Assembly: GCA_016748015.1 (NCBI GenBank)
Contig: JAAOMT010000577.1
Coordinates: 223,854-287,853 of the forward strand
Length of the DNA stretch: 64,000 bases
Reading direction: 5' to 3'
From: Geosiphon pyriformis
Lineage: Eukaryota > Glomeromycota > Glomeromycetes > Archaeosporales > Geosiphonaceae
Part shown: positions 39,398-51,309 of the stretch, in pieces
Layout: every line of letters starts with the position of its first letter
Numbering within the stretch: the stretch's first letter is position 1
Notes under the pieces: generated by a model
The model's input: the letters and a program-made list of their open reading frames with translations, nothing else
What the model was told of the DNA's origin: nothing
Databases searched by the model: none
Made by a program: the position numbers and the translations under genes

Positions 39398-40361
39398 TTG
39401 CTTTAATAATAACGAAATAAAAATGGTTTCTGACTATAATAAATTTTTTAGAAAATTTAGTATACATCTTTTCAAAAAGCTTAAATATATTTACCTTTAT
39501 TTATTATATCGTTCTTTTTATAAATTTCTTAGATTAAATAACTTTATTTTATTATAATCTCTAAGATGATATCTTTCATTGATGTTGATGTTGATGTTTA
39601 TGTTTATGTTTATGTTTATATTTTTTTTTCATTTATAAAAAAAAAATCCCCAAAAAAACATGAAATATTCTATAATCAAAATAAAAGTTTATCTAAAAAA
39701 AAATTCAAAAGACGAAATAAATATAATTTAAATTATCATTATAACCAAAATGTAAATTTTTTTTCATTAAAAATTTTGAATTTTATCTTATGACTGATTT
39801 TAAAATACTTTTTTTCGTTTTAATAAAAAAATGAATCATTAAAATATTATTAATTAAATTTAATTTTAATATAATTTTTATAAATTAATTAATGTCTATT
39901 TATAAGTTAAAATAAATATTTTTTTCAAAAACATAATGTGTTTTATGAAATAAATAAGTTAGATATCATCATTAATTTAATTAATTAATTAATAAAAACA
40001 GATTAGATATGAAAAAATTATGATCAATTAAATAACTGGTTTTTGCTTTTAATCACTTCAATTTGTTATTAAATAAATAAAAAATTGTTGTAAAAATGAT
40101 TTTGACAATATATTAACATGGAATATGAAAAAGCTTGGAGTGTATGAAAAAAATAACCAAAAAATTGAGAAAATGAATAGAGATTTAATCAAAACTTTGG
40201 TATTATAAAAAAATATATATAAATATATTCTACATTTTAATTTGAAAACTAGTCATGTTTTACTTTATCTGATGTGGGATAGAAAAATTTCTTTACCATA
40301 TATTATATCACTCAATAATTCTTGCGAATAGTATCGTCATTACCAAATCAACACCTGATTG

Positions 40362-41590
40362 ATGGACAAAATTAGTTATAGGCTACAGAAACTTCAAATT
40401 CAATTATTTCAGACATTTCAATCAACAATGCATCACGAATATAAAAGCCAAATGAAGCAAACCCAATTTCAAAATCATCAAAATGGTGGAAATAAATATC
40501 GAATTGTTCGAACTTCTTTTATTGCCTTCGCTTTCTTTTTCCTTGTGGTAATGTAATATTTCAAACATTTTCTATTATGGGAAAAGTTTCTCAGACTTAA
40601 ATAATTTTCCAGTTTTTCAAAAAATCTTAATCGCAATTTTCGTATACATTTAGGGAACCTTAATCAAACTATTTATTTCTGTGAATCAAACAAGTTTTGA
40701 CGTAGAAGATTTCGCAGCAAATGTTAATTTGATGGCGAAACCATTTGGCGAGATTCGAATTCCTTGTTTGTTTAGCTATTATATGATCTTTATTAAAAAA
40801 AATTTCTTCATTTTTTAAAACTACTGAATGTTCAAATTTTCATTAAATATCATTATTAAATTTCATCCTCCCAGCTAAAAATGAAATAACACAACCATGC
40901 GTTACATTCAGTTCTCTTGCCCCATACCTTCAAGAAAACGATGTAATTAGTCAAATTGGTCCAGCAATCTCTGTAGAACTGCAAGTTTTAACGGATAATC
41001 TCTATTCAGCCAGCAACCAGCTTTCGAAAATGTACTCGAGCGGTGAGGAATTTTTCGAAACTCTCGAATCGGAAATGACTGCCCTAATGAATGATTTAAA
41101 CAGGAATATATTGGGTCGTCTTTTCGCACCTTCACCTCACGAGAGATTCAATAAAATGACGAATGCTGCTATTTTATTCCAGGATGAAATTCGAAAAGCC
41201 ATTGCTGAATTTCAACAAGTTGAGGCTCAAAGAGACGCTGCTGAAGGAAGCTTAATAGATGGTGAAGATGAAGCGTCGAAATTCTATGAACAGAAACGTG
41301 ATTGGTTTATATTTGAATGGATTTTTGGGCAAAATCAGGATGTTAAAAAGGCAATAGAAGTTAAAAGTGTACTTAAAGGGACCTCAAACATTATTGAGAG
41401 TTTGGCTCATGGTTTGAATATGATTGATGTCTCTTTAGATAAATACCGGAGTTACGTGCTACTTATTAAAGGTGAATCCGGATATAATAAGCGTAAACTA
41501 GAGTTAACAACTGAGGCCTTTGACAACTTGAAAAAAGCCACTCACGTTGTTAAAGCTGCTGGGGATCGAATGAAGTCTTTTCAGCATTAA
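40362..41590 (+). CDS. membrane-anchored coiled-coil protein, family member A
   Basis: Three exons (40362-40547, 40654-40765, 40875-41590) join in phase to 337 residues. A Gln-rich N-terminus of about 50 residues precedes one membrane segment (FIAFAFFFLV...GTLIKLFI). After it come a 35-codon exon ending KPFGEIRIP and a long amphipathic helical region (about residues 105-335), predicted from heptad-like spacing to be coiled coil. It contains SLIDGEDEASKFYEQKR, shared with member C (YLIDGEREAQKALER). Exon layout (membrane segment, phase-0 intron, short exon ending in a Pro codon, phase-1 intron, long exon) equals members B and C, showing common descent. Likely a type II membrane protein with a helical ectodomain. 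No known domain recognised. Confidence 0.72.
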
Positions 41591-41915
41591 GCTTTATTTC
41601 AATTCAAAATTTATAAATTTTAAAATGAATTAACATATTTTAAATTATTTTGCTGTTAATCGTCTTATATCCTGTTTATTTTCTCCATAACAAAATGTGT
41701 GTGTGTGTGTGTATGTATGTGTATGCTCTTCCTTTTAAAGCAACTGAATCCAAATTTGATTAATTTTGAAGCAGGATGAATGAGGATGAATTTATATTAT
41801 GTTTTGTAACAATTCTTTTTTGATCTTCTGATGTAATTACCGTCAAAAATATAGTGAACACAGTCATTTAGACTTCTGATTTTCACAAGTCTCTAAATGC
41901 GATATAAGAGATAGA
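41591..41915. other. convergent intergenic region with (GT)n
   Basis: Space between the stops of A (plus) and B (minus). It holds a (TG)n run at 41696-41727 and no gene. Confidence 0.6.
41696..41727. repeat. (TG)n microsatellite
   Basis: TG run with two TA interruptions. Confidence 0.85.
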
Positions 41916-43580
41916 TTAAATCTTAATTACTGTTTGCACGGGTTCGACATCCTTTTCCTTCCAAGCAAGCATAAATTTTTTAACCCTTTCGCTCGCTTCG
42001 CTCAAAATTTGGAGATCTACATCGCTCACAACTTTTCTCTTGACTAATCTTCCGAACTTTTCTTTAAAGTGAATTAAGAGACTTCTGAGATCCTCCAATC
42101 TTCTTAATGTGTTGTTGACATTTTCTTTCGACTCAAATATTTTTCTTAGTCCTTTTCTCAAATCCTCTAAACTACTCATCAAGAGACCCACATCAAACTC
42201 TTTCTTCAGTCTTTCTTGATTATGAGAAAAGAATTGGTTAACATCTTGGAATCCATTGTTCAATCTATATCGGTGGCCATTATAAACGCTTTCAACCTCC
42301 AAGATGGATTTATACAGTTTCAAAATTTGATCCCGTAGTTTTGTCGTGATTACAAGGATTTTATCAGTCCTCTGACCGAAATACGTCGTATTTTCAATCG
42401 ACAGAATCAATTTAAGCTTAAGATTTTGAGAAATAGTAATCAGTTCTTTGTCAAGTTCTTGCAAGGAGGCTGCTCCAGTGTTAAATAATCTCTCGGTAGT
42501 GGTGCCGACTATGTATAAATTTTCACCCAGATCCTGGATATATTTCGACAATTCATCCTTGTTTTCCGCTGACGTTGATTTAGAGCGAGAGATGATTGAT
42601 GAAAGGATTTGGGATGTTGTCCGTTGTTCAATTGTATTCGCCGACGCTAAGAACGGATATTGAAAAATTTTTGATCATTTTAGATTTTCATCAAAGAATT
42701 AATTTTAAAATTACCTGGAACTTTAAGATCCATCAAGATATCAACGAAGGAATTTGTTGTATTTGCTAGTTTTCTAAAGATTGGCCCATCGACAGCCTGT
42801 TAAAAAGTATAATTCGAAAGAATTCTATGCATGACCAAAATAGAAGGTAAATCCTCAAGCTAGTGACTTACTTACATGAAAATAAAAGATCTGAGAGAAA
42901 AACAATGGTATTTGCTGACTCAGTGAGTTCTGAATTTCGTATTTTAGAAAGTTATGAGCTAAAAGGGTTGAGAAATATATTTCGAAATTTCAAACAACAG
43001 TTACATCAAAGTGGAATTGCAATCCAATCTCAATCGCAAGAGCAAGAACAATCACTGGAAGCACCGTCCAAAATATTTTTCCACCAGATGAAGCGGGTTT
43101 TGCCCTGGTCGATAAAAGTTTTCGCATTTCCCCAAGTTCGTTTATTTTTGGATCAAGCATGAAACTTCCGTTATTGACTCCTTTCAATGATAATTGTGTA
43201 GGTGAATTTTCACCGATTTTGAGTTTCTGGATTCCCTGTTCAAGATGTTTTATTTCAGGTTGATGAATAAAATTCCAAGTTGGGCTTTGTAACGGCGTCT
43301 CATCATCATCCGTTTCTTCATAGTCAAATGGTAATGTTTTCACTGTTGCATTTTGATGTTTAACCCGCTCACATATTTGCTCAAGTTGTGAATGGATCTT
43401 TACTGGGGTTTTAAAATTTTGGGAAGTCTCTTCTTGGGTTTCATCTTGATTTTTGTTTTTTGGCGTGTCTTGGTCTTCCAATCTCAATTGATTAAACTCT
43501 TTTGTGATTGGTGTCGATGTTACCAAAGAAGCAGAACTGATAATTGGTTCATTATTTTTAATTTCTTGTTTGCTGGTCAT
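41916..43580 (-). CDS. membrane-anchored coiled-coil protein, family member B
   Basis: Three exons (43580-43005, 42796-42715, 42646-41916) encode 462 residues. The N-terminal ~165 residues are hydrophilic, acidic and Pro/Thr-rich, likely disordered and cytosolic (DYEETDDDETP). One membrane segment, WTVLPVIVLALAIEIGLQF, lies near residue 170-190. The short second exon ends VDILMDLKVP, matching the xLxhP ends in A and C. The third exon is a long helical region (SKYIQDLGENLYIVGTTTER ... ASERVKKFMLAWKEKD) with coiled-coil character. Same intron phases (0, then 1) as A and C. It is convergent with A and divergent from C, so the cluster probably arose by duplication with inversion. Function unknown. 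Confidence 0.72.
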
Positions 43581-44054
43581 TTTTGTTGAACACTTTATAA
43601 GATGATCTTTAAATCAATGAGTTAGCATTAATGAAAATAATATCTGAAGTTTATAAACCACTTCTCAAAAAATAAACGGTGTGCCATGTGATGATTAAAT
43701 TATCCAGTAATGTGTTTGAATATAATTGGATTGCAGGGATTAGTTATTTTACCGTATTCTTTTTATTTTGCCTATTTGGAACTAGTTGTACAATCTTTTA
43801 AATAAAGCTAACTCGAAAAGTTTAGCCTTGAAACTTAATTATCAATGTATCATGCCTGAAATGATTGTATGGCGTAGAGAACGTGGCATAAAGAGAAATT
43901 CCCAACATAAATTATTGGATTTGAACTGATTGGCTGTGGATCGTGAGACTCAAACTGATTTAATATTAGTTACGTTTCAAACGGTTGAAAAGATTTAAAA
44001 GAGATATTAAATGAATTCTATTTTATTACAAAAATAGGGTTGATAGCAACAACC
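43581..44054. promoter_or_regulatory. divergent intergenic (putative bidirectional promoter of B and C)
   Basis: A 474-bp space between the start codons of two family members pointing away from each other. It must contain both promoters. I cannot define individual boxes. Confidence 0.45.
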
Positions 44055-45982
44055 ATGACACAAATTCATCAAAAAACAACAAATGAGAAAAGTGAAACTT
44101 CAGCAGTAAATCCTGAAGTCAACTATAATGCTTGGGAAAATGTGAACTTTACGAATGAAGATCAGAATGCAGCTACAAATATCCAGTCAATCGAGTACAG
44201 TGGAGCAAGTAACTACATTGTGAACTTTCAAGATATCATATTTTTCAATTTTATTAACAAGTTATTCATTTTTTCTTAGGTAATGTTGCCCTACGTCATC
44301 GAAAAAAACCTACGCCTACAAACATTCCACCTCTGAAGCCAATAAATGCGATTTCCATCTTTAAATCTAAAATTGAAGAAGCTCGTAAATTCTCGCAGAT
44401 TCAATTCTCAAAGCATAAAGGGAAAATTAATCAACGTGGTCTTGTATTGTTAATATTGATCTTGTGCGCTGGAATCAGCTCTTTTTGGTATTTCACGCTT
44501 GTGGTAAGCATTCGCTTTTGAAATCTATTTCGACCTACCCTAATTTTGACCTTTAATTACCAGAATATTAAAACTGATGACGCCAGGGAATCTGCTGATG
44601 CACCTTTACAAAGCTTCGCCAATATGGCAGAATCAGCTTCTGGAAAACTAGCCGAACTAAACATACCAGGTTTGAAACAATTCATTCTGGATTCCTAAGT
44701 TTTTGGGAACCAATTCTCAGATTTCAGTATGTTTTTAGAAATGGGAGTAATGAACCGCCACAGATTCGTATTTCGTGATCTGGCTATCATCATGAAAAAA
44801 AGCGACGTAATTACAAATAATGGAGTTTTAATATCAGATCGACTATTTGATTTAGCGGAGGATCTTCGAAAAGCTGGTGACGAATTGGGAGACTTTCGTC
44901 ATAAGGCTTCAAATTTCTTCTTCGCTTTGAATACCGAGATGGCTGCAATATATGATAAATTTTCAGCGCTTTCAAGATCGGAAACCAGCCTTTTCTCTTC
45001 ATTTGAGATTAAGTTTAAATTATCAGAGAAGTTTGGAATGTTTGGTGGTCAATTTCATTCCTCAGCGGATGATGAAAGTTATATACAAGCACGACTTAAA
45101 GTTTTGGAAGATATGATACCCGATTTTCAAGGACAATTAAAGCGAGTCATGGATTCTCTTGACAAAATTCAGGACAGCGCTGGTTTTACACGTGAATATT
45201 TGATTGATGGAGAACGGGAAGCCCAAAAAGCATTAGAACGTCATTGGTTGGGCTCTATTAAAAATTACAATGATCGCATTAGAGCCGAAAAGGAATTAAA
45301 CCAAGTTCGTCAAGTGATCGAATTATTGAAATCTATGGCTGTCAATCTTGGTGATTTTGACATTTTTTTGAAACAGTATCGATTAGAAATACAAGATTTA
45401 AAGAAACAAGTTCGTACAAATCGAATGTTTATAAAGCCTTCAAAGGAAGCCTTAAAATATTTGAGTCACTGTGTTAAAAAATTGGAAGAAAATCATCGAC
45501 AGTTTGATCGAGCTGAAAACTTTATGGATCGTGAAGGGTCCCCATCGAATCAACTTTATTTAGACTCTGACGACCTAGGTACAAGACATCGAGATTGTGC
45601 CGAGTTTACGATTCTCTTTGAAAAACCAGAAGCGCATTTGCGTAATATTCGAATTTGGTCATCACATGCGATTAATGCGATGGCATTCTTTTTCACTGAT
45701 GACACTGTCGAGATTTTCGGGGCACCCGGAAATGCAATTCCACGTGATTTCTCATGGAGTAAAGGAGAACGAATTGAACGAATAATATCTAGCTTTGGAA
45801 GTGTAATCTATGGGCTTGAAATTTTAACAAACAAGGGGCGGAGTAGTGGCTGGCATGGTGATCAAAATAGTGATCACAAAAAGTATTTGATTTGGGCCCC
45901 GGGAAATAGATTGACCGGAATGCATGGAAGTTTTTCAAAATATATATGCAGTTTGGGAATTTTATCTACAGCCGACAAATAA
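44055..45982 (+). CDS. membrane-anchored coiled-coil protein C with C-terminal jacalin-like lectin domain
   Basis: Four exons (44055-44208, 44280-44503, 44564-44669, 44721-45982) give 581 residues. A hydrophilic cytosolic N-terminus precedes one membrane segment (GLVLLILILCAGISSFWYF, about residue 105-125). The short third exon ends LAELNIP, then a long helical/coiled-coil region follows, with YLIDGEREAQKALER as in member A. The last ~120 residues (about 460-580) look like a jacalin-type beta-prism: RNIRIWSSHAINAMAFFFTD, EIFGAPGN, FSWSKGERIERIISSFGSVI, YGLEILTNKGRSSGWHGDQ, GMHGSFSKYICSLGIL. That matches the pattern of a strand followed by I-x-x-I, E-x-I-x-x-I-x-G, and TNxG then G. If so, it is a cell-surface carbohydrate-binding protein held out on a helical stalk. 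A and B lack this domain. Confidence 0.75.
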
Positions 45983-46489
45983 GGGAAATTTTAGATGAGT
46001 GAATGCCAAATAGTTTAGGTTTTCTTTTTCATATAAATTTTCAACATTCATCTGCTATATTCTTCAGTGCATTTCACTAAACATTTAAGAATTGTAATAT
46101 ATTGAAATACTACCAAAAATGAATTTTTAAAAGCTATTTGATACCGCTTTCGCAAACCAATAACTAGTAATTATTTCTCAAGGAAATCCATACAGATATT
46201 CTTTTTTTGGGTGCTAACGTTTAATTGATAAATCACGTTTTTGATTGGGTTTGAATTGAAAAATTTCGCCGTCGGCGTTTGCCATTAATAATCATTGATA
46301 TATTCCATGTATCTTGTGTGACGATTCTATCAACATTTCGGTCTAATAATCCTTTTGGCATATCATAAATATTTTCTAAATACCTTGTGCATCTGAGAAA
46401 AATTTTCCACTATTTAGAGACTAAAAAAGGATGTCTTTCAAAGAGAAAACCTTTACTGTACAATTGACAGAGATATTATAGCCTAAACC
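45983..46489. other. intergenic
   Basis: Between member C and the methyltransferase gene; no coding sequence seen. Confidence 0.6.
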
Positions 46490-47624
46490 ATGGGAAACCG
46501 TTGTTCGAATATAAAAAATAAAAATAAACTCAAAAATAAATCGTCAAAAGAAAAACCTCTGCATGCAAAGGCCAATAGCTCACGAAGAGGATCCGTTAGC
46601 TCGTTGAAAAGAGATCCAAAGAATTTTACGGATGGTGAAGAAAGTCTCTCATATCCACTTCAAGATTTTGATTGGAAAACGGATCAAGTAACATTACGAC
46701 ATTTCTTATATCGATTTATTTGGCAAGGGAATTTTTTATCGCCCGTGGAAGAAAAGTTGAAAGTTGATGGTAAAGTTTTAGATATTGGGTAAGTACAAGA
46801 GTTGTGAGGCTTTTTCTATGGCTTTCTCTTTATCCAATTTTGAGCATAAATTTTTTTTAATAGCTGTGGATCTGGAGTATGGGCAAGGGAGATTGCTACT
46901 GAATTTCCATTAACAACGGTAACCGGGCTAGATTTTGCTGATTCCGTGCAAACCAACGATACGCCACTTCCAAACCTCATCTTTACAAAAGGCAACATTT
47001 TGGAAAATCTACCCATTGAAAATGATACGTTTGATTTTGTTCACGCGCGATTTCTTGGAACCACTTTTAACAAGAAAGAATGGCGAGAGATTATTATTCC
47101 TGAATTAGTTCGGGTGACGAAACCAGGCGGTTATCTTGAAATAATGGAAATAGATGCTGATTTATCAAATCAAGGAACTGCAGCGCAATATTTAGTAGCT
47201 GCAGGTACATTTTTTCGACTTTTGCTTTTAAACCTTTTGCTTTTCAAAATATTTCTAATTAAAAATTCCACATTTTATAGTCCAAGCCTATTTACGCAAC
47301 AAAGGAATATCGCCAATATTAACTCCCCATATAAAATCTTTCTTACAAAGTTCACATCTTATAAATCTAAAGAAAATTGAAGAATGCATCCCAATCGGCA
47401 ACTGGGGTGATAAAGCCGGGGAAGTCGCCTTAATGGATTGGCAACAAACTTTCGAAAAATATCAAGACCAAGTGATTCCTTTTTTGGAAGTTGATGCACA
47501 AGGGTATAAAGATCTTGTTACTGAATTTAAGACTGAAGTGGATGTTTTCCAAACTTATGCTAAATCTGTTCGTGTTTATGGGATGAAACCATTACCTTTC
47601 TTGCAACCTGAAAAAGAACATTAA
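46490..47624 (+). CDS. SAM-dependent methyltransferase with putative N-myristoylation signal
   Basis: Three exons (46490-46788, 46864-47204, 47281-47624) give 327 residues. Motif I, VLDIGCGSGVWAREIATEFP (about residues 95-114), spans the first intron. GLDFAD (acidic end of strand 2), NDTFDFVHARFLG (motif around strand 4) and VRVTKPGGYLEIME (post-II, PGG loop) are all present, as in class I Rossmann methyltransferases of the UbiE/Methyltransf_25 type common in fungi. The substrate cannot be told. The protein starts MGNRCSN, which fits the N-myristoylation consensus (Gly2, Ser6) with a possible palmitoylated Cys5. A basic Lys-rich stretch follows, suggesting membrane attachment, unusual for this enzyme group. 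Confidence 0.88.
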
Positions 47625-48710
47625 TTTTAGAAATAGAAGTATAAAGGATAATTTAAACTTCTGTATTTTACTGGTCTCTATTTCTTTGCATTTATTTTAC
47701 AATTCTAATTTAATAAATAATATAAATTTGAATTTTATCACCATAATTGATTGAGCAAGACCATCATTAGGTTAGAACTATAAAATTACAGAATAAACAC
47801 ATATCATTGCAATTTCCAGTTTAAAAAAATCATTTGCATCATAGCTTCATCTACAAGACTACTTTTAATGTCTCTCTTTAACTTCTTTTTATATCATACA
47901 ACCCCATTAAAATTGTTCACTCAGCATTTTCAAACTTCTTTGATCCAATTGTTCAATCGTCGCATCTATTTTCACAGTTTTGACTGGCCTATAATTGATA
48001 AGAAAAAAAAATTCGCTTTATTGAAACTCAAATCATATGCCAACCGACATAATGAGGGGGGGGGTGCTTGTTCATCGTTTAGGCGGTTTGCTTTTGAAGT
48101 TTTCAATCTGAGATGAAGATGTAATCCAACAACAATATTGTACACAACTGATAAAATGTGCGTGCTTGAAATCTTTATTAATGATATCGCGCCCGGGCTA
48201 TGGCTTTTCCTTCAAATTGGCTATCTGGCTCAATATTTCATTTATATGCCTTTTGTTTCATCGCCCTATATTTTATATTCCGATAATAATTTTAAAACTT
48301 GATAGAGAATATTTCGACAAAAAAATCAATCTAACTTGATATCAATAAATTGATTAATTGAATTGGTTTCCGCCTCTTATCATTTAAAGGCGTTTTGGAT
48401 CCTATATCCTACTAAATGTCTTATTGTTAACCCGTATATTTTAATTTTTAAAAACAAATCTATTGAATTTTCATGTCGGTTTTTATTATGTTCAAGAGCC
48501 TTTGACTAAAGATATTTTTTTATTTTCAATAAATTAATTTTTGAAATTTAGATTATAAAATTATGAATAAAAAAAGTAAAAGAGTGTCAAAAGAAAGTTT
48601 TAAAATCTTATAATATAAAACAGAACTCCTAAATAAAAGAAATTTCATAATATGAATGAAACAAGGTAAAAAATTCACTTAGGTTAAAGTGAGAAACAGA
48701 AAAAGAAAAA
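47625..48710. other. convergent intergenic region
   Basis: Between the methyltransferase stop and the stop of the minus-strand gene. A run of nine or more G lies near 48055. The frame at 47868-48116 passes through it and has no domain. Confidence 0.55.
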
Positions 48711-49391
48711 TTAGTTTCCGCTACCACGTTTAATGATCTCTGTATTAACCCAATTACGAATAGCACGAACAACATAACCTTCAGTAGGCACACTCTTTCC
48801 TTCCAAATAAGACTTGAACGTACAACCAGATAGAGTTGTCTTACTAGTCACTTTCTCTTCCATCAGTTCCTCAAGTTTTTCTTCTTCCCATAAAACCTCT
48901 TTATCAGCCTCATTAATCTCTAGCAAGTTATGTCTATCTTGAAATGGAAGCACTTCATCAGGTACTGCTTGTTTAGCCAACATAGTTCCCTCTTGATGAC
49001 GTAATTCTTTAAAATATCGAAATGTATCAATCAGAAAACGTCGTTCTTCCGCCGTCCAAACCTCCCATACCGGAATCTTAGTATCACCCGATTTGTACTC
49101 TCCTTGATATTTATGGGTTTTTTGGTCTTTAGAAGGCTTGGTCGAACTTGTGGATTGGTATTCTTTGGATTGGTTCTGAAGAATAAAGAGTTTACCAGCG
49201 CGAAATATTTTACGATTCAAGTCAGAATTGGATCGAGCTGAATTGACAGAGATAGTTTTAGCAACGGCTGAAATAGATTGTCCTTGTTTCTTGGCTTTTG
49301 CGGGTTTTTGTGAAAGTTTACGGGGGATGTATCCAACAGTCATCCTGGCTAACCGAGCGGATTTTCGAATTTTTCGTGGTGTTGCCGGCAT
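48711..49391 (-). CDS. basic, probably nuclear protein of unknown family
   Basis: Single-exon frame of 226 residues. The N-terminal ~100 residues are strongly basic and low in hydrophobics (MPATPRKIRKSARLARMTVG, KPAKAKKQG), which looks like a nuclear or nucleolar signal region. The C-terminal half is acidic and helical, beginning with WEVWTAEERRFLIDTFRYFK, whose W-x-x-EE-x-x-x-L start recalls one helix of a SANT/Myb domain, though the rest is not recognisable. It ends with VRAIRNWVNTEIIKRG. The start is 182 bp from the TatD start on the opposite strand. Codon use and the lack of stops support a real gene; the function is unknown. Confidence 0.7.
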   Translation of the reverse strand: MPATPRKIRKSARLARMTVGYIPRKLSQKPAKAKKQGQSISAVAKTISVNSARSNSDLNRKIFRAGKLFILQNQSKEYQSTSSTKPSKDQKTHKYQGEYKSGDTKIPVWEVWTAEERRFLIDTFRYFKELRHQEGTMLAKQAVPDEVLPFQDRHNLLEINEADKEVLWEEEKLEELMEEKVTSKTTLSGCTFKSYLEGKSVPTEGYVVRAIRNWVNTEIIKRGSGN

Positions 49392-49573
49392 TCTTTAAAA
49401 ATTTACTTACTAACAAATGACCTAAAATGTGATCAGAAATTTACGAAATATTTAACAGACGAACAGAAACAGTACCAAAGGAATCAGCACCTATATTAGA
49501 AACCAATTTACGATCAGGCTTTGTATCGATCTTTTACAGGGCTTCACTTTATTTGTTTCTATTTGTTGGCTCA
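49392..49573. promoter_or_regulatory. divergent promoter region between basic protein and TatD
   Basis: Only 182 bp separate the two opposed start codons, so the promoters overlap or are shared. No individual elements assigned. Confidence 0.45.
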
Positions 49574-51309
49574 ATGCCTGTGATAATTAATCACCACATG
49601 GTGGTACGAAATCCTAAGTAAAAAGTTCAGCGATCTTTTGCTAATTAATGATTCGAATCGAATCGAAGATATTACACGTACTTACTCCTAACGTCCAAAT
49701 GATAAAACTGATTGGTCTGTATTAAACGAGATATTTTTAAAATTAAATGATGAATTGTGGAATATTAAAATCGACTCGTTAGAACAATAGACATTGGTGC
49801 GAATTTAACTGACCCCGTTTTTCGAGGATTATATCATGGGAAACAGACCCATTGTGGTAAAATTATCTATAATTATTGATTATTTTGAAAAATATTAGTT
49901 TTTGATATTAATAAGCTTTCCAAAAGATGACTTTTCCCATGTATTACAAAGAGCCACGAAAGCTAGTGTTGAGAAGATTATTGTAACTGGGGGTTCAGTG
50001 AGTGAAAGTCGTGAAGCATTGGCGATTGCTAGGAATCATGGTTTGTTGAAATTCTTTGGGTAATTCTCGCTCAGAAAATTTTGAATACTCATCGACATTT
50101 TATTTTCTAAGAAAATTTATATTCAACAGTTGGATGCCATCCAACTAGATGTCGGGAATTTGAAGAGCATAAAGGAGGACCAGAGAAGTATTTCGAAGAG
50201 CTTGTAAATCTGGCCATTAGTGAATCTGCTAAAGGAAAAGTTGTTGCTGTTGGAGAATGCGGGCTAGGTAATGAAGGTTTTTTAAGAGTGAGATCACTAA
50301 AGAATATATTAAATTCGATTCTCATATAGATTATGATCGATTACAATTTTGCCCCAAGGAAATTCAACTTAAGTGAGTTATATCTTCCAATCTTCATAAG
50401 ATAAATGATTACTATTAATCCCAAAAATTGCAAATAATTCCTTTATAACGAGTTAGATATTTTGAAAAGCAATTCGATTTGGCACAGGCAACAGGTTTAC
50501 CAATGTTCCTTCATAATCGAAATACTGGATCAGATTTTTTTAATATCCTTTCAAGTTCCAAAAATTCTTCCGATTTACTCATTTGCTTCTTTGACTGAGT
50601 CAAGCTTTTAACATTCAGTCCAGAAAAATCGTGGTAAATTCTCAGCCGGTGTTGTTCATTCTTTTACGGGTACTATGGAAGAGATGGAGCGTGCTGTTTC
50701 ATTGGGATTATATATTGGTGTCAACGGATGGTATGTGACGAAAATGAAAAAATTAGATTTCCAAATTTCTAGTTTAATGTTTTTATTAAATTTTAACCCA
50801 AAAGTTCCCTCAAAACTCCCGAAAATCTTGAAGTCGTCAAACGTATTCCAGAAGAAAAAATCTTGCTTGAAACAGGAAACTATAAAAAAAGTGTTTTTGC
50901 TCTTGGAAAATTGACTTAATGTCTTTTTTAAGAATAGATTTTTCTCTATACCTTAGACGCGCCATGGTGTGATCTTCGGGCCACACACGCATCTTATTCT
51001 CACTGGTCATCAATGCCAAAACAAAAGCTAGACCTCTATCAACCTTCTTCACGGAAAAAAGAAAAATTTGAACTTGGGATGATGGTCAAAAGTCGCAATG
51101 AGCCTTGCTCCATTGGGTAAAGCAGTTTCCAAATTTTTATTTATTTTTTGAACATATTTGTTTCGAATAAAAATTATACTAATTCGTAAAAAACATGATT
51201 GGAAATAACCAGTCAAGTTCTGCATGTTGTTTCATCTGTTCGTGGGATTGATCCACAAGTAATAGCCGAACGAATTTATGAAAATACTATCAAGGTCTTT
51301 TTCCAATAG
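49574..51309 (+). CDS. TATDN1: TatD family deoxyribonuclease (TATDN1-like), one non-canonical splice donor
   Basis: Ten small exons: 49574-49617, 49783-49856, 49927-50040, 50112-50267, 50330-50372, 50457-50554, 50619-50730, 50805-50875, 50957-51116, 51213-51309. Phases agree throughout. The product matches TATDN1 along its length: [40 protein letters not shown] (metal ligand His), [80 protein letters not shown]. TatD enzymes are metal-dependent 3' exonucleases/endonucleases of the TIM-barrel amidohydrolase superfamily. An in-frame ATG at 49598 is an alternative start. Exon 8 must end at 50875 to join DAPWC, but the next bases are GAAACT instead of GT, as if one T were missing. Donors after exons 3 and 6 are also weak (GTTTGT, GTTCCA). 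Confidence 0.87.

Larger units (their letters stand above)
38980..40361. other. intergenic
   Basis: No gene. Includes an (AAT)n run at 39201-39239 and an (AT)n run at 39359-39394. The frame at 39566-39793 is a low-complexity artefact. Confidence 0.55.

Noticed and set aside
39566-39793. 75-codon plus-strand frame
   Set aside because: Low-complexity (Val-Asp/Tyr, then Lys) from GTTTAT repeats and A runs; no homology signal.
44811-45002. Minus-strand open frame within member C
   Set aside because: Antisense shadow of the long coding exon.
47868-48116. 82-codon plus-strand frame crossing a G run
   Set aside because: No domain; depends on reading through the homopolymer; lies in a convergent 3' region.
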